In this document: positions 7,012 through 13,503 of the stretch, piece after piece
How positions within the stretch are numbered: position 1 is the first letter of the stretch
Layout of the letters: each line of letters starts with the position of its first letter
Source of the DNA: JBBKWQ01 sp037969115
Lineage (GTDB): Bacteria; Actinomycetota; Acidimicrobiia; Acidimicrobiales; Ilumatobacteraceae
Reading direction: 5' to 3'
DNA length: 14,336 bases
NCBI GenBank assembly: GCA_037969115.1
Contig: JBBKWQ010000018.1
Span: forward strand, 1 to 14,336
The notes under the pieces: generated by a model
What the model saw: the letters and a program-made list of their open reading frames with translations, nothing else
The model's database searches: none
Told to the model about the DNA's origin: nothing
Position numbers and translations under genes: made by a program

Positions 7012-7226
7012 GATGACACCTGGGGTTCCCCGGGTCGCACCACCCGGTCCGGCCCGATCCGCATCGCATTTCTCGGGTGCGTGTTCGATCTGATCGGCGA
7101 AGTGTGCGTGTTCCGTCGTCGCGGCGGATCCAGGCTCGGCGCATGACCGCACAGTCATGCTCGTGACGAGATCTTCCGGTCGTTCTACTCCACCCCCACG
7201 GCCCTGACACAGGGAAAGAGGTCACG
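7012..7226 (+). promoter_or_regulatory. Long structured 5' leader of rho
   Basis: About 215 bp with no long gene. It holds two perfect hairpins: CCGGGT-CGCACC-ACCCGG (7030-7047) and GCATGAC-CGCACA-GTCATGC (7141-7160). The second contains a start codon and a copy of the first 12 bases of rho. The rho Shine-Dalgarno, AGAGG (7217-7221), lies 5 nt before the ATG. Rho commonly regulates its own expression by termination within its leader, so a regulatory role is plausible but unproven. No known riboswitch class was recognised. Confidence 0.45.
7143..7166 (+). other. Possible 7-codon upstream ORF in the rho leader
   Basis: ATG ACC GCA CAG, then three codons and TGA, reading MTAQSCS. The first four codons are identical to the rho start (MTAQ at 7227). 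The ATG lies inside the 7-bp stem at 7141-7160, and there is no good Shine-Dalgarno. Translation is speculative; the duplicated start region is directly visible. Confidence 0.25.
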
Positions 7227-9038
7227 ATGACCGCACAGGCACTCGAACAGTCAGTCCTCGAATCGAAGGACAAAGAACAGCTGCTCGCCATCGCGAAGGC
7301 GCTCGGTCTGAAGGCGACGACTCGCACCAAGAAGGCCGACATCATCAGTCAGATTCTCGACACCACCGGCTCCCGTCCGGCGGCATCGCAGGACGGCTCG
7401 TCCGACCAGCTCGCCGAGGCGCCAGGTGCTGAGGCATCCGAGGCTGCATCGGCTCCGGCCGAGCGGACGTCGCAACTGCAGGAGTCGGCGAACGGCGCAT
7501 CGACCAAGTCGGCGACGACCGCATCGGCGTCACGTTCAGCCTCGACATCCGGCGGGACCGCCGACGAGGAGCCGCCGGCGGAATGGGAACTCGACGCCGA
7601 CAACGATGCTGCCGGGGGCCGCAGCGAAACGCCCCGCAATGAATCCGGTCGTCCACAACAGAATCGCAACAACCAGGGTGGCGGTCAGCAGCCGGACGCC
7701 GACGGCGAGAATCGCAACAAGCGTCGTCGGCGTCGCCGGAAGAGCAAAGGCGCGCAGGATGGCGGCCAGGGAGACGACCGCATGCAGCAAGCAACCGGGT
7801 CTGCCGACAACAACCGCGACAACCGCGACCGCGACAACCGCGACCGCGACAACAATCACGACAGCGGTCGCGACAGCGGTCGCGACAACAACGGCCCGAC
7901 CGCCGAACCAGTCACCGTCGAGGGGTACCTCGACATGCGCGACGAGGGGTACGGCTTCCTGCGCGTCAACCACTACCTGCCGTCCAGGGACGACGCGTAC
8001 ATTCCCGTGAAGTTCGCCCGCCAGTACGGCCTCCGCAAGGGTGACCACGTGTCCGGTCTGGTCCGTCCGGCGAACCGGAACGAGAAGAACCCGGCCCTGC
8101 TGGAGGTGCACACCATCAACGGCATGGACCCCGATGAGGCAAAGAAACGGCCGAAGTTCGACGATCTGACTGCCCTGTTCCCCGATGAGCGGCTCACGCT
8201 CGAAGACCCGGCCGACCAGAAGAACATGACCGCGCGCATCATCGACCTCATCGCTCCGATCGGGAAGGGCCAGCGAGGTCTCATCGTGTCGCCGCCGAAG
8301 GCGGGCAAGACCACGGTGATGAAGTACATCGCAGCATCGATCGAGAAGAACAACCCCGACGTGACGCTGATGGTGCTGCTTCTCGACGAGCGTCCGGAAG
8401 AAGTCACCGACATGCGCCGTCACGTGAAGGGTGAGGTCATCGCGTCAACCTTCGACAAACCGGTCGAGCAGCACACCCAGGTTGCCGAGATGGCGATCGA
8501 GAAGGCGAAGCGGATGGTCGAGTATGGCCGTGACGTCGTCATCATCGTCGATGGCATCACGCGCCTCACGCGGGCGTACAACCTCGCCGCTCCGGCGAGC
8601 GGCAAGATCCTGTCCGGCGGTATCGATGCCGGGGCGCTGTACCCGCCGAAGAAGTTCTTCGGTGCTGCACGCAACGTCGAGGAAGGCGGCTCGCTCACCA
8701 TCCTCGCAACCGCGTTGGTCGACACGAACAGCCGCATGGACGACGCCGTGTTCGAGGAGTTCAAGGGCACCGGCAACATGGAGTTGCGTCTCGATCGCCG
8801 ACTCGCCGAGCGGCGAGTCTTCCCTGCGATCGATGTTGACGCATCGAGCACTCGTCACGAAGAGCTGCTGTTCGATCCCAAGCAACTCCAGATGGTCTGG
8901 AAGCTCCGGAAAGTGCTGTCCGGCCTCGCCGCCGAAGGCGGTTCGGCGCCGGGTCTCGAGCTGCTCGTCGACCGGCTCCGCACGTTCCGTACCAACGCCG
9001 AGTTCCTGACCGAGATCGCCAAGCAACCGGGAATGTGA
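7227..9038 (+). CDS. rho: Transcription termination factor Rho
   Basis: Hexameric RNA-dependent ATPase/helicase that terminates transcription. The 603 residues are much longer than E. coli Rho (419), as in many actinobacteria. Residues 1-45 are the SAP-like Rho N-domain (LESKDKEQLLAIAKALGLK). Residues ~50-225 are a disordered insert, first Ala/Ser/Glu-rich, then basic (KRRRRRRKSKG, 165-175), then an Asn/Arg/Asp repeat. Residues ~228-300 are the OB-fold primary RNA site (VEGYLDMRDEGYGFLR). The RecA-like motor has Walker A SPPKAGKT (355-362), LLLDERPEEV (384-393), Walker B VVIIVDG (437-443), LSGGIDAGALYPPKKFFGAARN (462-483) and EEFKGTGNMEL (510-520). The ATG follows AGAGG at 5 nt. rpmE follows 62 bp downstream, as in mycobacteria. 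Confidence 0.97.
   Translation: MTAQALEQSVLESKDKEQLLAIAKALGLKATTRTKKADIISQILDTTGSRPAASQDGSSDQLAEAPGAEASEAASAPAERTSQLQESANGASTKSATTASASRSASTSGGTADEEPPAEWELDADNDAAGGRSETPRNESGRPQQNRNNQGGGQQPDADGENRNKRRRRRRKSKGAQDGGQGDDRMQQATGSADNNRDNRDRDNRDRDNNHDSGRDSGRDNNGPTAEPVTVEGYLDMRDEGYGFLRVNHYLPSRDDAYIPVKFARQYGLRKGDHVSGLVRPANRNEKNPALLEVHTINGMDPDEAKKRPKFDDLTALFPDERLTLEDPADQKNMTARIIDLIAPIGKGQRGLIVSPPKAGKTTVMKYIAASIEKNNPDVTLMVLLLDERPEEVTDMRRHVKGEVIASTFDKPVEQHTQVAEMAIEKAKRMVEYGRDVVIIVDGITRLTRAYNLAAPASGKILSGGIDAGALYPPKKFFGAARNVEEGGSLTILATALVDTNSRMDDAVFEEFKGTGNMELRLDRRLAERRVFPAIDVDASSTRHEELLFDPKQLQMVWKLRKVLSGLAAEGGSAPGLELLVDRLRTFRTNAEFLTEIAKQPGM
7809..7892 (+). repeat. Imperfect tandem repeat coding the Asn/Arg/Asp segment of Rho
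   Basis: Repeated CGCGACAAC, CGCGAC and GGTCGCGACAGC units encode residues 195-222 of Rho, alternating Arg-Asp with Asn or Ser. The reading frame is kept throughout. It lies between the basic patch and the OB-fold and looks like a slippage-generated flexible, RNA-interacting linker. Confidence 0.75.
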
Positions 9039-9067
9039 CCCCGGAACAATTCGGCCCGTCGCCCGGT

Positions 9068-9073
9068 TAATAT
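9068..9073 (+). promoter_or_regulatory. Possible -10 element before rpmE
   Basis: TAATAT within the AT-rich patch TTAATATT, which stands out in a GC-rich context, 27 nt before the rpmE ATG. GGAACA (9043-9048) could be a poor -35 at 19-bp spacing. rpmE may instead, or also, be read through from rho. Confidence 0.35.
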
Positions 9074-9100
9074 TCAGAGTCCCATTTCTAGGAGCGTCTC

Positions 9101-9313
9101 ATGAAGACCGACATCCATCCCACATACGAAGACGTCACGGTGAAGTGTTCGTGCGGCAACACGTTCACGACCCGCTCGACCAAGCCGGGCGAGCAGGTCA
9201 TCGAACTGTGCAACGAGTGCCATCCGTTCTTCACCGGCAAGCAGAAGCTGGTCGACTCGGGTGGTCGCGTCGAGCGATTCAACCGTCGCCACGGTTCGCG
9301 CGACAAGAAGTAG
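9101..9313 (+). CDS. rpmE: 50S ribosomal protein bL31, zinc-binding type
   Basis: Small protein of the large ribosomal subunit that bridges to the small subunit. The 70 residues begin MKTDIHPTYEDVTVKCSCGN. Cysteines at 16, 18, 37 and 40 (CSC...CNEC) make the zinc-binding C+ form, not the zinc-free paralogue expressed under zinc shortage. The C-terminal part FFTGKQKLVDSGGRVERFNRR is typical. A clear Shine-Dalgarno AGGAG (9090-9094) lies 6 nt before the ATG. It follows rho, the usual order, but prfA, which normally follows rpmE in actinobacteria, is not present here. A strong hairpin ends the unit. Confidence 0.97.
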   Translation: MKTDIHPTYEDVTVKCSCGNTFTTRSTKPGEQVIELCNECHPFFTGKQKLVDSGGRVERFNRRHGSRDKK

Positions 9314-9354
9314 GTCAGCGGCCCGAGGGCCGTCCGCAAGCTGAACGAACGTGC

Positions 9355-9384
9355 CGAAGGGGCCCGGTCCGCCGGGCCCCTTCG
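9355..9384 (+). terminator. Strong U-less intrinsic terminator after rpmE
   Basis: A perfect 13-bp stem with a TCCG tetraloop: left arm 9355-9367 (CGAAGGGGCCCGG), right arm 9372-9384. It starts 42 nt after the rpmE stop. The bases that follow (TCGCGCTCGG) contain no T-run. A smaller 5-bp hairpin (9319-9332) precedes it. It separates rho-rpmE from the DUF1800 operon. Confidence 0.8.
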
Positions 9385-9433
9385 TCGCGCTCGGTGGTCA
9401 TCGGCGACGAAATGTCACTCACGTCGGCTCAAT

Positions 9434-9464
9434 GTGACCGATTGCGTTGCCGTTGTGTTACGGT
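9434..9464 (+). promoter_or_regulatory. Putative promoter of the DUF1800-DUF1501 operon
   Basis: GTGACC (9434-9439, 4 of 6 bases of TTGACA), a 19-bp spacer and TACGGT (9459-9464). The surrounding segment is visibly richer in T than the coding DNA. It predicts a transcript starting near 9471 and a leader of roughly 120 nt if translation begins at 9595. Confidence 0.4.
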
Positions 9465-9581
9465 TTCGTGACAGTGCGGCGTGTTTGGTCGTACGACCGA
9501 ACTTGAAGAATTCGAGACAACACAGCGCTCAAGTCTGGAACTGGGCACACCGATGTCGCGAATGCCGCCATCCGAGCCATC

Positions 9582-9587
9582 GAGAGG
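9582..9587 (+). promoter_or_regulatory. Shine-Dalgarno deciding the DUF1800 start
   Basis: GAGAGG, 7 nt before GTG 9595. In-frame starts further upstream (GTG 9481, ATG 9553, ATG 9562) lack a comparable site. Codon third-base G+C over 9481-9594 is only 20 of 38, well below the neighbouring genes. Confidence 0.55.
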
Positions 9588-9594
9588 TCCGATC

Positions 9595-10986
9595 GTGCCC
9601 GCCAAGACGCGTCAGAATGTCCGTCACCTTCTTCGTCGAACCGAGTTCGTCGACCGGCCCGCCCGCGTCGACGCATTCATGGCCGGTGCATTCGCCGACA
9701 TCTCCGCCGTCGTCGACGAGATTCTCGACGCCCCGGCCAACCCTGCGTCGGTCGCGTTCACCCAGACCGAGAACTGGCAACAGGGTGTCGAACTCACCCA
9801 CTTCTGGCTCGATCGCATGGCGCACGACTCCTCACATCCGTTGCAGGAGAAGATGGCGTTCTTCTGGCACGGCCACTTCTGCTCCGAGCTCGGCAAGGTC
9901 GGTTCGGGCGTCAAGATGCGCGAGCAGATCGACCTGTTCCGAACCGACGGGCTCGGCAACCTGCGCTCACTCGCCCGCGACATGTCGACACAAGTCGCGA
10001 TGCTGCGGTACCTCGACAACAACCAGAACCGGGCATCGTCTCCCAACCAGAACTTTGCCCGCGAGCTGATGGAGCTCTTTCTGCTCGGCGTCGGCAACTA
10101 CACCGAAGCCGATGTCGAAGCGGGCACTGCTGCTTGGACCGGGCACACCGACAACTGGGAGACCGACGAGTACATCTGGCGCGCCGAGTGGCACGACTCG
10201 TCGTCGAAGAACTTTCTCGGGGTCAGCATCAACAACGGTGCCGATCAGACGTTGCACGGCATCGAGACGATCGAAACCATGCTCGGCTCGGCAGCCCGCG
10301 TACCGAACGGCGCGAGCAGCGCCGCCAATCGCGGCCGACCGACGCGAGAGGTTGCTGCGGAGTTCGTCTCACGCAAGCTCTGGGCCGAGTTCGCCGACAC
10401 CGCTCCGTCGGGCGCCGTCATCAACGCGATGCGCGACACGGCGATCGCCAACGACTTCGCCATCAAGCCGTGGCTCAAGACGATGTTCATGCGCGACGAG
10501 TTCTATACCACCCAGGCGCGTCAGGGGCTCGTTCGATCACCTGTCGAGTTCATCGTCTCGATCCTCGTCGCCACAGGGCTCCGGTCCGCCGACGCCACAC
10601 CGATGTGGGTGATGGAGGGAATGGGGCAACGCCCGCTCTATCCGCCCAACGTCAGCGGCTGGAAGACCAACGGCTACTGGGTGAACGCCAGCGCTATGGA
10701 GCGTCGAGCGGTCGCCGCAAGTCACATGAACAACCGGGCGAGTCGCGACTACTGGGACGACGGCATCGCCCTCGTCCGGCTGGCCGGCGGCAACATCTCG
10801 CGAGACGAGATCCGGAACACGCTCGACGCAACGCAGGTGGTCGACCGAATCCTCGAACTGATGCGACTCGAGGTGTCGGCGAACAGCCGCAATGCGCTGA
10901 TCGAATTCTCGTCGGCCGCCAACTGGTGGGATCGCCACCGCCTCGTGTACCTGATCCTGCTCACCCCTGACATGCACGTCGCCTGA
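9595..10986 (+). CDS. DUF1800 family protein
   Basis: 463 residues from the chosen GTG; upstream in-frame starts at 9481 or 9553 would give up to 501. Family hallmarks are NVRHLLRRTEF at the N-terminus, MAFFWHGHFCS, AMLRYLDNNQN, PNQNFARELMELFLLGVGNY followed by TEADVEAGTAAWTGH, and near the end LYPPNVSGWK. DUF1800 proteins have no settled biochemical function. They are widespread in environmental bacteria and are nearly always encoded beside a DUF1501 protein, as here. No signal peptide or membrane segment is seen. The gene ends 11 nt before DUF1501, whose Shine-Dalgarno overlaps this stop (TGAGGAG). The operon lies behind the rpmE terminator and has its own promoter-like sequence. Confidence 0.88.
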   Translation: MPAKTRQNVRHLLRRTEFVDRPARVDAFMAGAFADISAVVDEILDAPANPASVAFTQTENWQQGVELTHFWLDRMAHDSSHPLQEKMAFFWHGHFCSELGKVGSGVKMREQIDLFRTDGLGNLRSLARDMSTQVAMLRYLDNNQNRASSPNQNFARELMELFLLGVGNYTEADVEAGTAAWTGHTDNWETDEYIWRAEWHDSSSKNFLGVSINNGADQTLHGIETIETMLGSAARVPNGASSAANRGRPTREVAAEFVSRKLWAEFADTAPSGAVINAMRDTAIANDFAIKPWLKTMFMRDEFYTTQARQGLVRSPVEFIVSILVATGLRSADATPMWVMEGMGQRPLYPPNVSGWKTNGYWVNASAMERRAVAASHMNNRASRDYWDDGIALVRLAGGNISRDEIRNTLDATQVVDRILELMRLEVSANSRNALIEFSSAANWWDRHRLVYLILLTPDMHVA

Positions 10987-10997
10987 GGAGTACCGCC

Positions 10998-13463
10998 ATG
11001 CTCGATCCTGACATCTCCACCCAGCAAGCGCTCGCTCACCTCAGCCGCGACGAACACGACCCGAACGTGCTCGATCGGCGTCGCTTCCTGCAACTCGTCG
11101 GCATGGGACTCGGTGCCGGAGCACTCGCCGGCCCGACCTCATCACTGCTCGACACCGTGCTCGGCCAGAACCCCGGTGCGGCGTTCGCTGCCGGGCCGAT
11201 CGGCGCGAACGACGGGATCCTCGTCGTGCTCGGCATGTTCGGTGGCAACGACGGTCTCAACACGACCATCCCGTTCAACGACGCCAACTACTACGAACAG
11301 CACGGCAACCTCGCAGTACCCGCCAACCAGACGCTGTCGATCGACGGCGACATCGGACTGAACCCGGCGCTCACCGAGTTCAAGCGGTTCTGGGACGACG
11401 GCAAGCTGGCCATCGTCGACGGCGTCGGCTACCCGAATCCAGACCTGTCGCACTTCAACTCGATGGGGTACTGGATGGCCGGTCGCCCGAACGCGATCCC
11501 CACCTCGGGTTGGCTCGGTCGCTGGCTCGACGGCCACCTCGGCAGCCGGCAAGACCTCTACGCGGGCGTCGAAGTCGGCCACAGCCTGCCGTTGCACCTG
11601 GTCGGCCTACAACACCGCGGCACCGTCGTGCCTCCCGGCAAGCCTGCATTCGGTGCGGGCACCGACGCACGCGATCTGCTCACGTACGAGGCCGTCCGTC
11701 GCATGCGAACCGCGTCGAACGGCGACTGGTACCGCAACGTTTCACAGGCGTTCATCGATCAGCTCGATCTGGCCTCCACGCTCGCACCCGTCATCCCGGA
11801 GACCCTGCCCGACACCAACATCGTGGCCCGCCTCGAAGTGATCGCACGACTCGTGAACGCGAACCTCGGGTTCCGTGTGCTCACCGCCGGTTTCGGTGAC
11901 TTCGACAGCCATGCCGGACAACCGTCCCAGCACAGCCAGCGCATGACCGAGCTGAACGCAGCTGTCGCACGTTTCTTCGAGCTGCTGAGCCCGTCGTTCG
12001 CGACTCGGGTCACCGTGATGACGTTCTCCGAGTTCGGTCGCACCAGCTGGGACAACGACGGCAACGGCACCGACCACGGCACATCTGCCCCGCACTTCGT
12101 GTTCGGCGAGAACGTGAAGGGCGGGCGCTATGGACAGCGGCCGTCGATGGCCGGCTTGCGGCGTTGGGATCGCATGGCGCATCACGTCGACTTCCGGTCG
12201 TACTACGGCAGCGTGATCGACGGTTGGCTGGGCGGTGGTTCGTCCGACGTGCTCGGTGGGAATTTCGAGAACCTCGGTCTGTTCAGCCGGGGGCCCGGTG
12301 TCGCCAACCCGGTCGGGAGCCCCGATGGAGGTGCCTCGAAGTCGCCCGGCACCTTCGTGCCGATGAACCCGAAGCGGCTCGCAGACACCCGTGACGGCGC
12401 AGGTGGCGTTCCGAGACGGCGGATGGCACCGAAAGAGTTCATCAAGGTGCACGCCGCCGATCGCGCCGGGATTCCGGCCGACGCCATCGCCATCGTCGCT
12501 AACGTCACGGCAGCCTCGGTGTCGGAGCCGACGTTCTTCACGGTCTGTCCAGGCGGCGCAAGGAAGCCCGAGACGTCGAACCTGAACCCGCGCCCAGGGG
12601 CGGCGACGCCGAACCTCGTCGTGATGGGCCTCGGCGCTGATGGTTGTATCGACGTGCACAACGACGTCGGTACATCCGACTGCATCGTGGATGTGTTCGG
12701 GTACTTCCGCGCCGGCTCGACTGCCGATCGGTACCGTTCGCTCTCGCCTCGCCGCCTGCTCGACACTCGCGACGGCACCGGTGCGCCGGCCGGAAAACGC
12801 GGCCGCGGACACCGACTCGAGCTCCAGGTCACCGATCGTCACGGCGTGCCGAAGACAGACGTCAGCGCGGTGGTGTTGAACGTCACGGTGGTGAACCCCG
12901 GTTCCGAGGGCTACCTCACCGTGGGCCCGGCCGGCGCTTCCAAGCCCGAGACCTCCAACGTCAACTTCCGTCAACATCAGACAGTCCCCAACCTGGTGAT
13001 CTGCAAGGTCGGCGTCGGCGGCAAGGTCAACATCTGGATCGAGGGTGATGCTGTCGACGTGCTCGCCGACGTGTTCGGCTACTTCGGTGGTGCCGGCTCA
13101 TTGCTCCGAACGGTCGTACCGTCTCGGGTGCTCGACACGCGGGCCGGTCTGGGAGCGGCGCGGTCGCTCGTTCCTGCAGGCGGCCGGACCGATGTTCAGG
13201 TGGCGACAAAGGCAGGTGTGCCGTCGAACGCAACAGCAGTCGTGCTCAACGTGACCGCCACCGACGTGGCGGCCGGCAGCTTCGTCACCGTGTGGCCGAC
13301 CGACGTGTCGATGCCCGATACGTCGAACCTCAACATCGAGCCTGGCGACTCGGTCGCCAACCTGGTCATCAGCAAGCTCAGTGCTGACGGCAAGGTGAGC
13401 CTGGCGAATGCACGCGGCACGACCAACCTGATCGCCGACGTGCTCGGCTACTTCATCGACTGA
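10998..13463 (+). CDS. Tat-exported DUF1501 protein with three C-terminal LDTR/GYF repeats
   Basis: 821 residues. A twin-arginine signal lies at 26-65 (DRRRFLQLVG, then a Gly/Ala-rich hydrophobic stretch ending near AAFAA). The DUF1501 domain (~70-432) is of the alkaline-phosphatase/sulfatase-like type: LGMFGGNDGLNTTIPF (78-93), KLAIVDGVGYPNPDLSHFNSM (136-156), DFDSHAGQ (301-308), TFSEFGRTSWDNDGNGTDHG (342-361). The Asp and His residues in GGNDG, DFDSH and TDHG are candidate metal ligands. Residues 452-821 are three repeats of about 118 residues, unlike the usual DUF1501 length of roughly 400-450. ATG 10998 has a strong GAGGAG Shine-Dalgarno overlapping the DUF1800 stop. The predicted location is outside the cytoplasmic membrane, folded before export. 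The substrate is unknown. Confidence 0.88.
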   Translation: MLDPDISTQQALAHLSRDEHDPNVLDRRRFLQLVGMGLGAGALAGPTSSLLDTVLGQNPGAAFAAGPIGANDGILVVLGMFGGNDGLNTTIPFNDANYYEQHGNLAVPANQTLSIDGDIGLNPALTEFKRFWDDGKLAIVDGVGYPNPDLSHFNSMGYWMAGRPNAIPTSGWLGRWLDGHLGSRQDLYAGVEVGHSLPLHLVGLQHRGTVVPPGKPAFGAGTDARDLLTYEAVRRMRTASNGDWYRNVSQAFIDQLDLASTLAPVIPETLPDTNIVARLEVIARLVNANLGFRVLTAGFGDFDSHAGQPSQHSQRMTELNAAVARFFELLSPSFATRVTVMTFSEFGRTSWDNDGNGTDHGTSAPHFVFGENVKGGRYGQRPSMAGLRRWDRMAHHVDFRSYYGSVIDGWLGGGSSDVLGGNFENLGLFSRGPGVANPVGSPDGGASKSPGTFVPMNPKRLADTRDGAGGVPRRRMAPKEFIKVHAADRAGIPADAIAIVANVTAASVSEPTFFTVCPGGARKPETSNLNPRPGAATPNLVVMGLGADGCIDVHNDVGTSDCIVDVFGYFRAGSTADRYRSLSPRRLLDTRDGTGAPAGKRGRGHRLELQVTDRHGVPKTDVSAVVLNVTVVNPGSEGYLTVGPAGASKPETSNVNFRQHQTVPNLVICKVGVGGKVNIWIEGDAVDVLADVFGYFGGAGSLLRTVVPSRVLDTRAGLGAARSLVPAGGRTDVQVATKAGVPSNATAVVLNVTATDVAAGSFVTVWPTDVSMPDTSNLNIEPGDSVANLVISKLSADGKVSLANARGTTNLIADVLGYFID
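12351..13460 (+). repeat. Three protein-level repeats at the DUF1501 C-terminus
   Basis: Repeat 1 is at 12351-12707 (residues 452-570), repeat 2 at 12732-13085 (579-696), repeat 3 at 13107-13460 (704-821). Each runs from R(L/V)(A/L)DTR, through a middle strand (ANVT, LNVT, LNVT) and a P(E/D)TSN(L/V)N motif, then (A/V)(T/P/A)NLV, to a final VDVFGYF, ADVFGYF or ADVLGYF. The copies are clearly diverged, so this is an old duplication. Such modules are common on exported actinobacterial proteins and look beta-rich. Repeat 1 alone carries Cys517, Cys550 and Cys562; repeat 2 has Cys669. Confidence 0.85.
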
Positions 13464-13490
13464 CTCCGGCACACCACGGTCGACAGCAGA

Positions 13491-13496
13491 TACCGT
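13491..13496 (+). promoter_or_regulatory. Putative -10 element (TACCGT) for a leaderless start
   Basis: TACCGT (TANNNT) ends 7 nt before GTG 13504, predicting a transcript that starts at the start codon. There is no Shine-Dalgarno. It lies within the 40-bp gap after DUF1501, where no clear terminator was found. Confidence 0.4.
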
Positions 13497-13503
13497 CGCT
13501 GTG

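Noticed and set aside
7809..7892. Short repeated units, considered as a possible CRISPR-like or non-coding repeat array.
   Set aside because: The units are 6-12 bp with no spacers, and they keep the Rho reading frame. They are a low-complexity coding repeat.
9414..9438. GTCAC ... GTGAC inverted repeat before the DUF1800 operon, considered as an operator.
   Set aside because: Only 5-bp arms, a spacing not typical of a known regulator, and likely by chance in this sequence.
9481..9594. A 38-codon N-terminal extension of the DUF1800 protein.
   Set aside because: Third-base G+C is only about half (20 of 38). The extension lacks family character, and a GAGAGG site precedes GTG 9595. It is more likely an untranslated leader.
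11742..12977. A 411-codon minus-strand open frame inside DUF1501.
   Set aside because: Antisense to the conserved DUF1501 domain and its repeats; composition is typical of a shadow frame.
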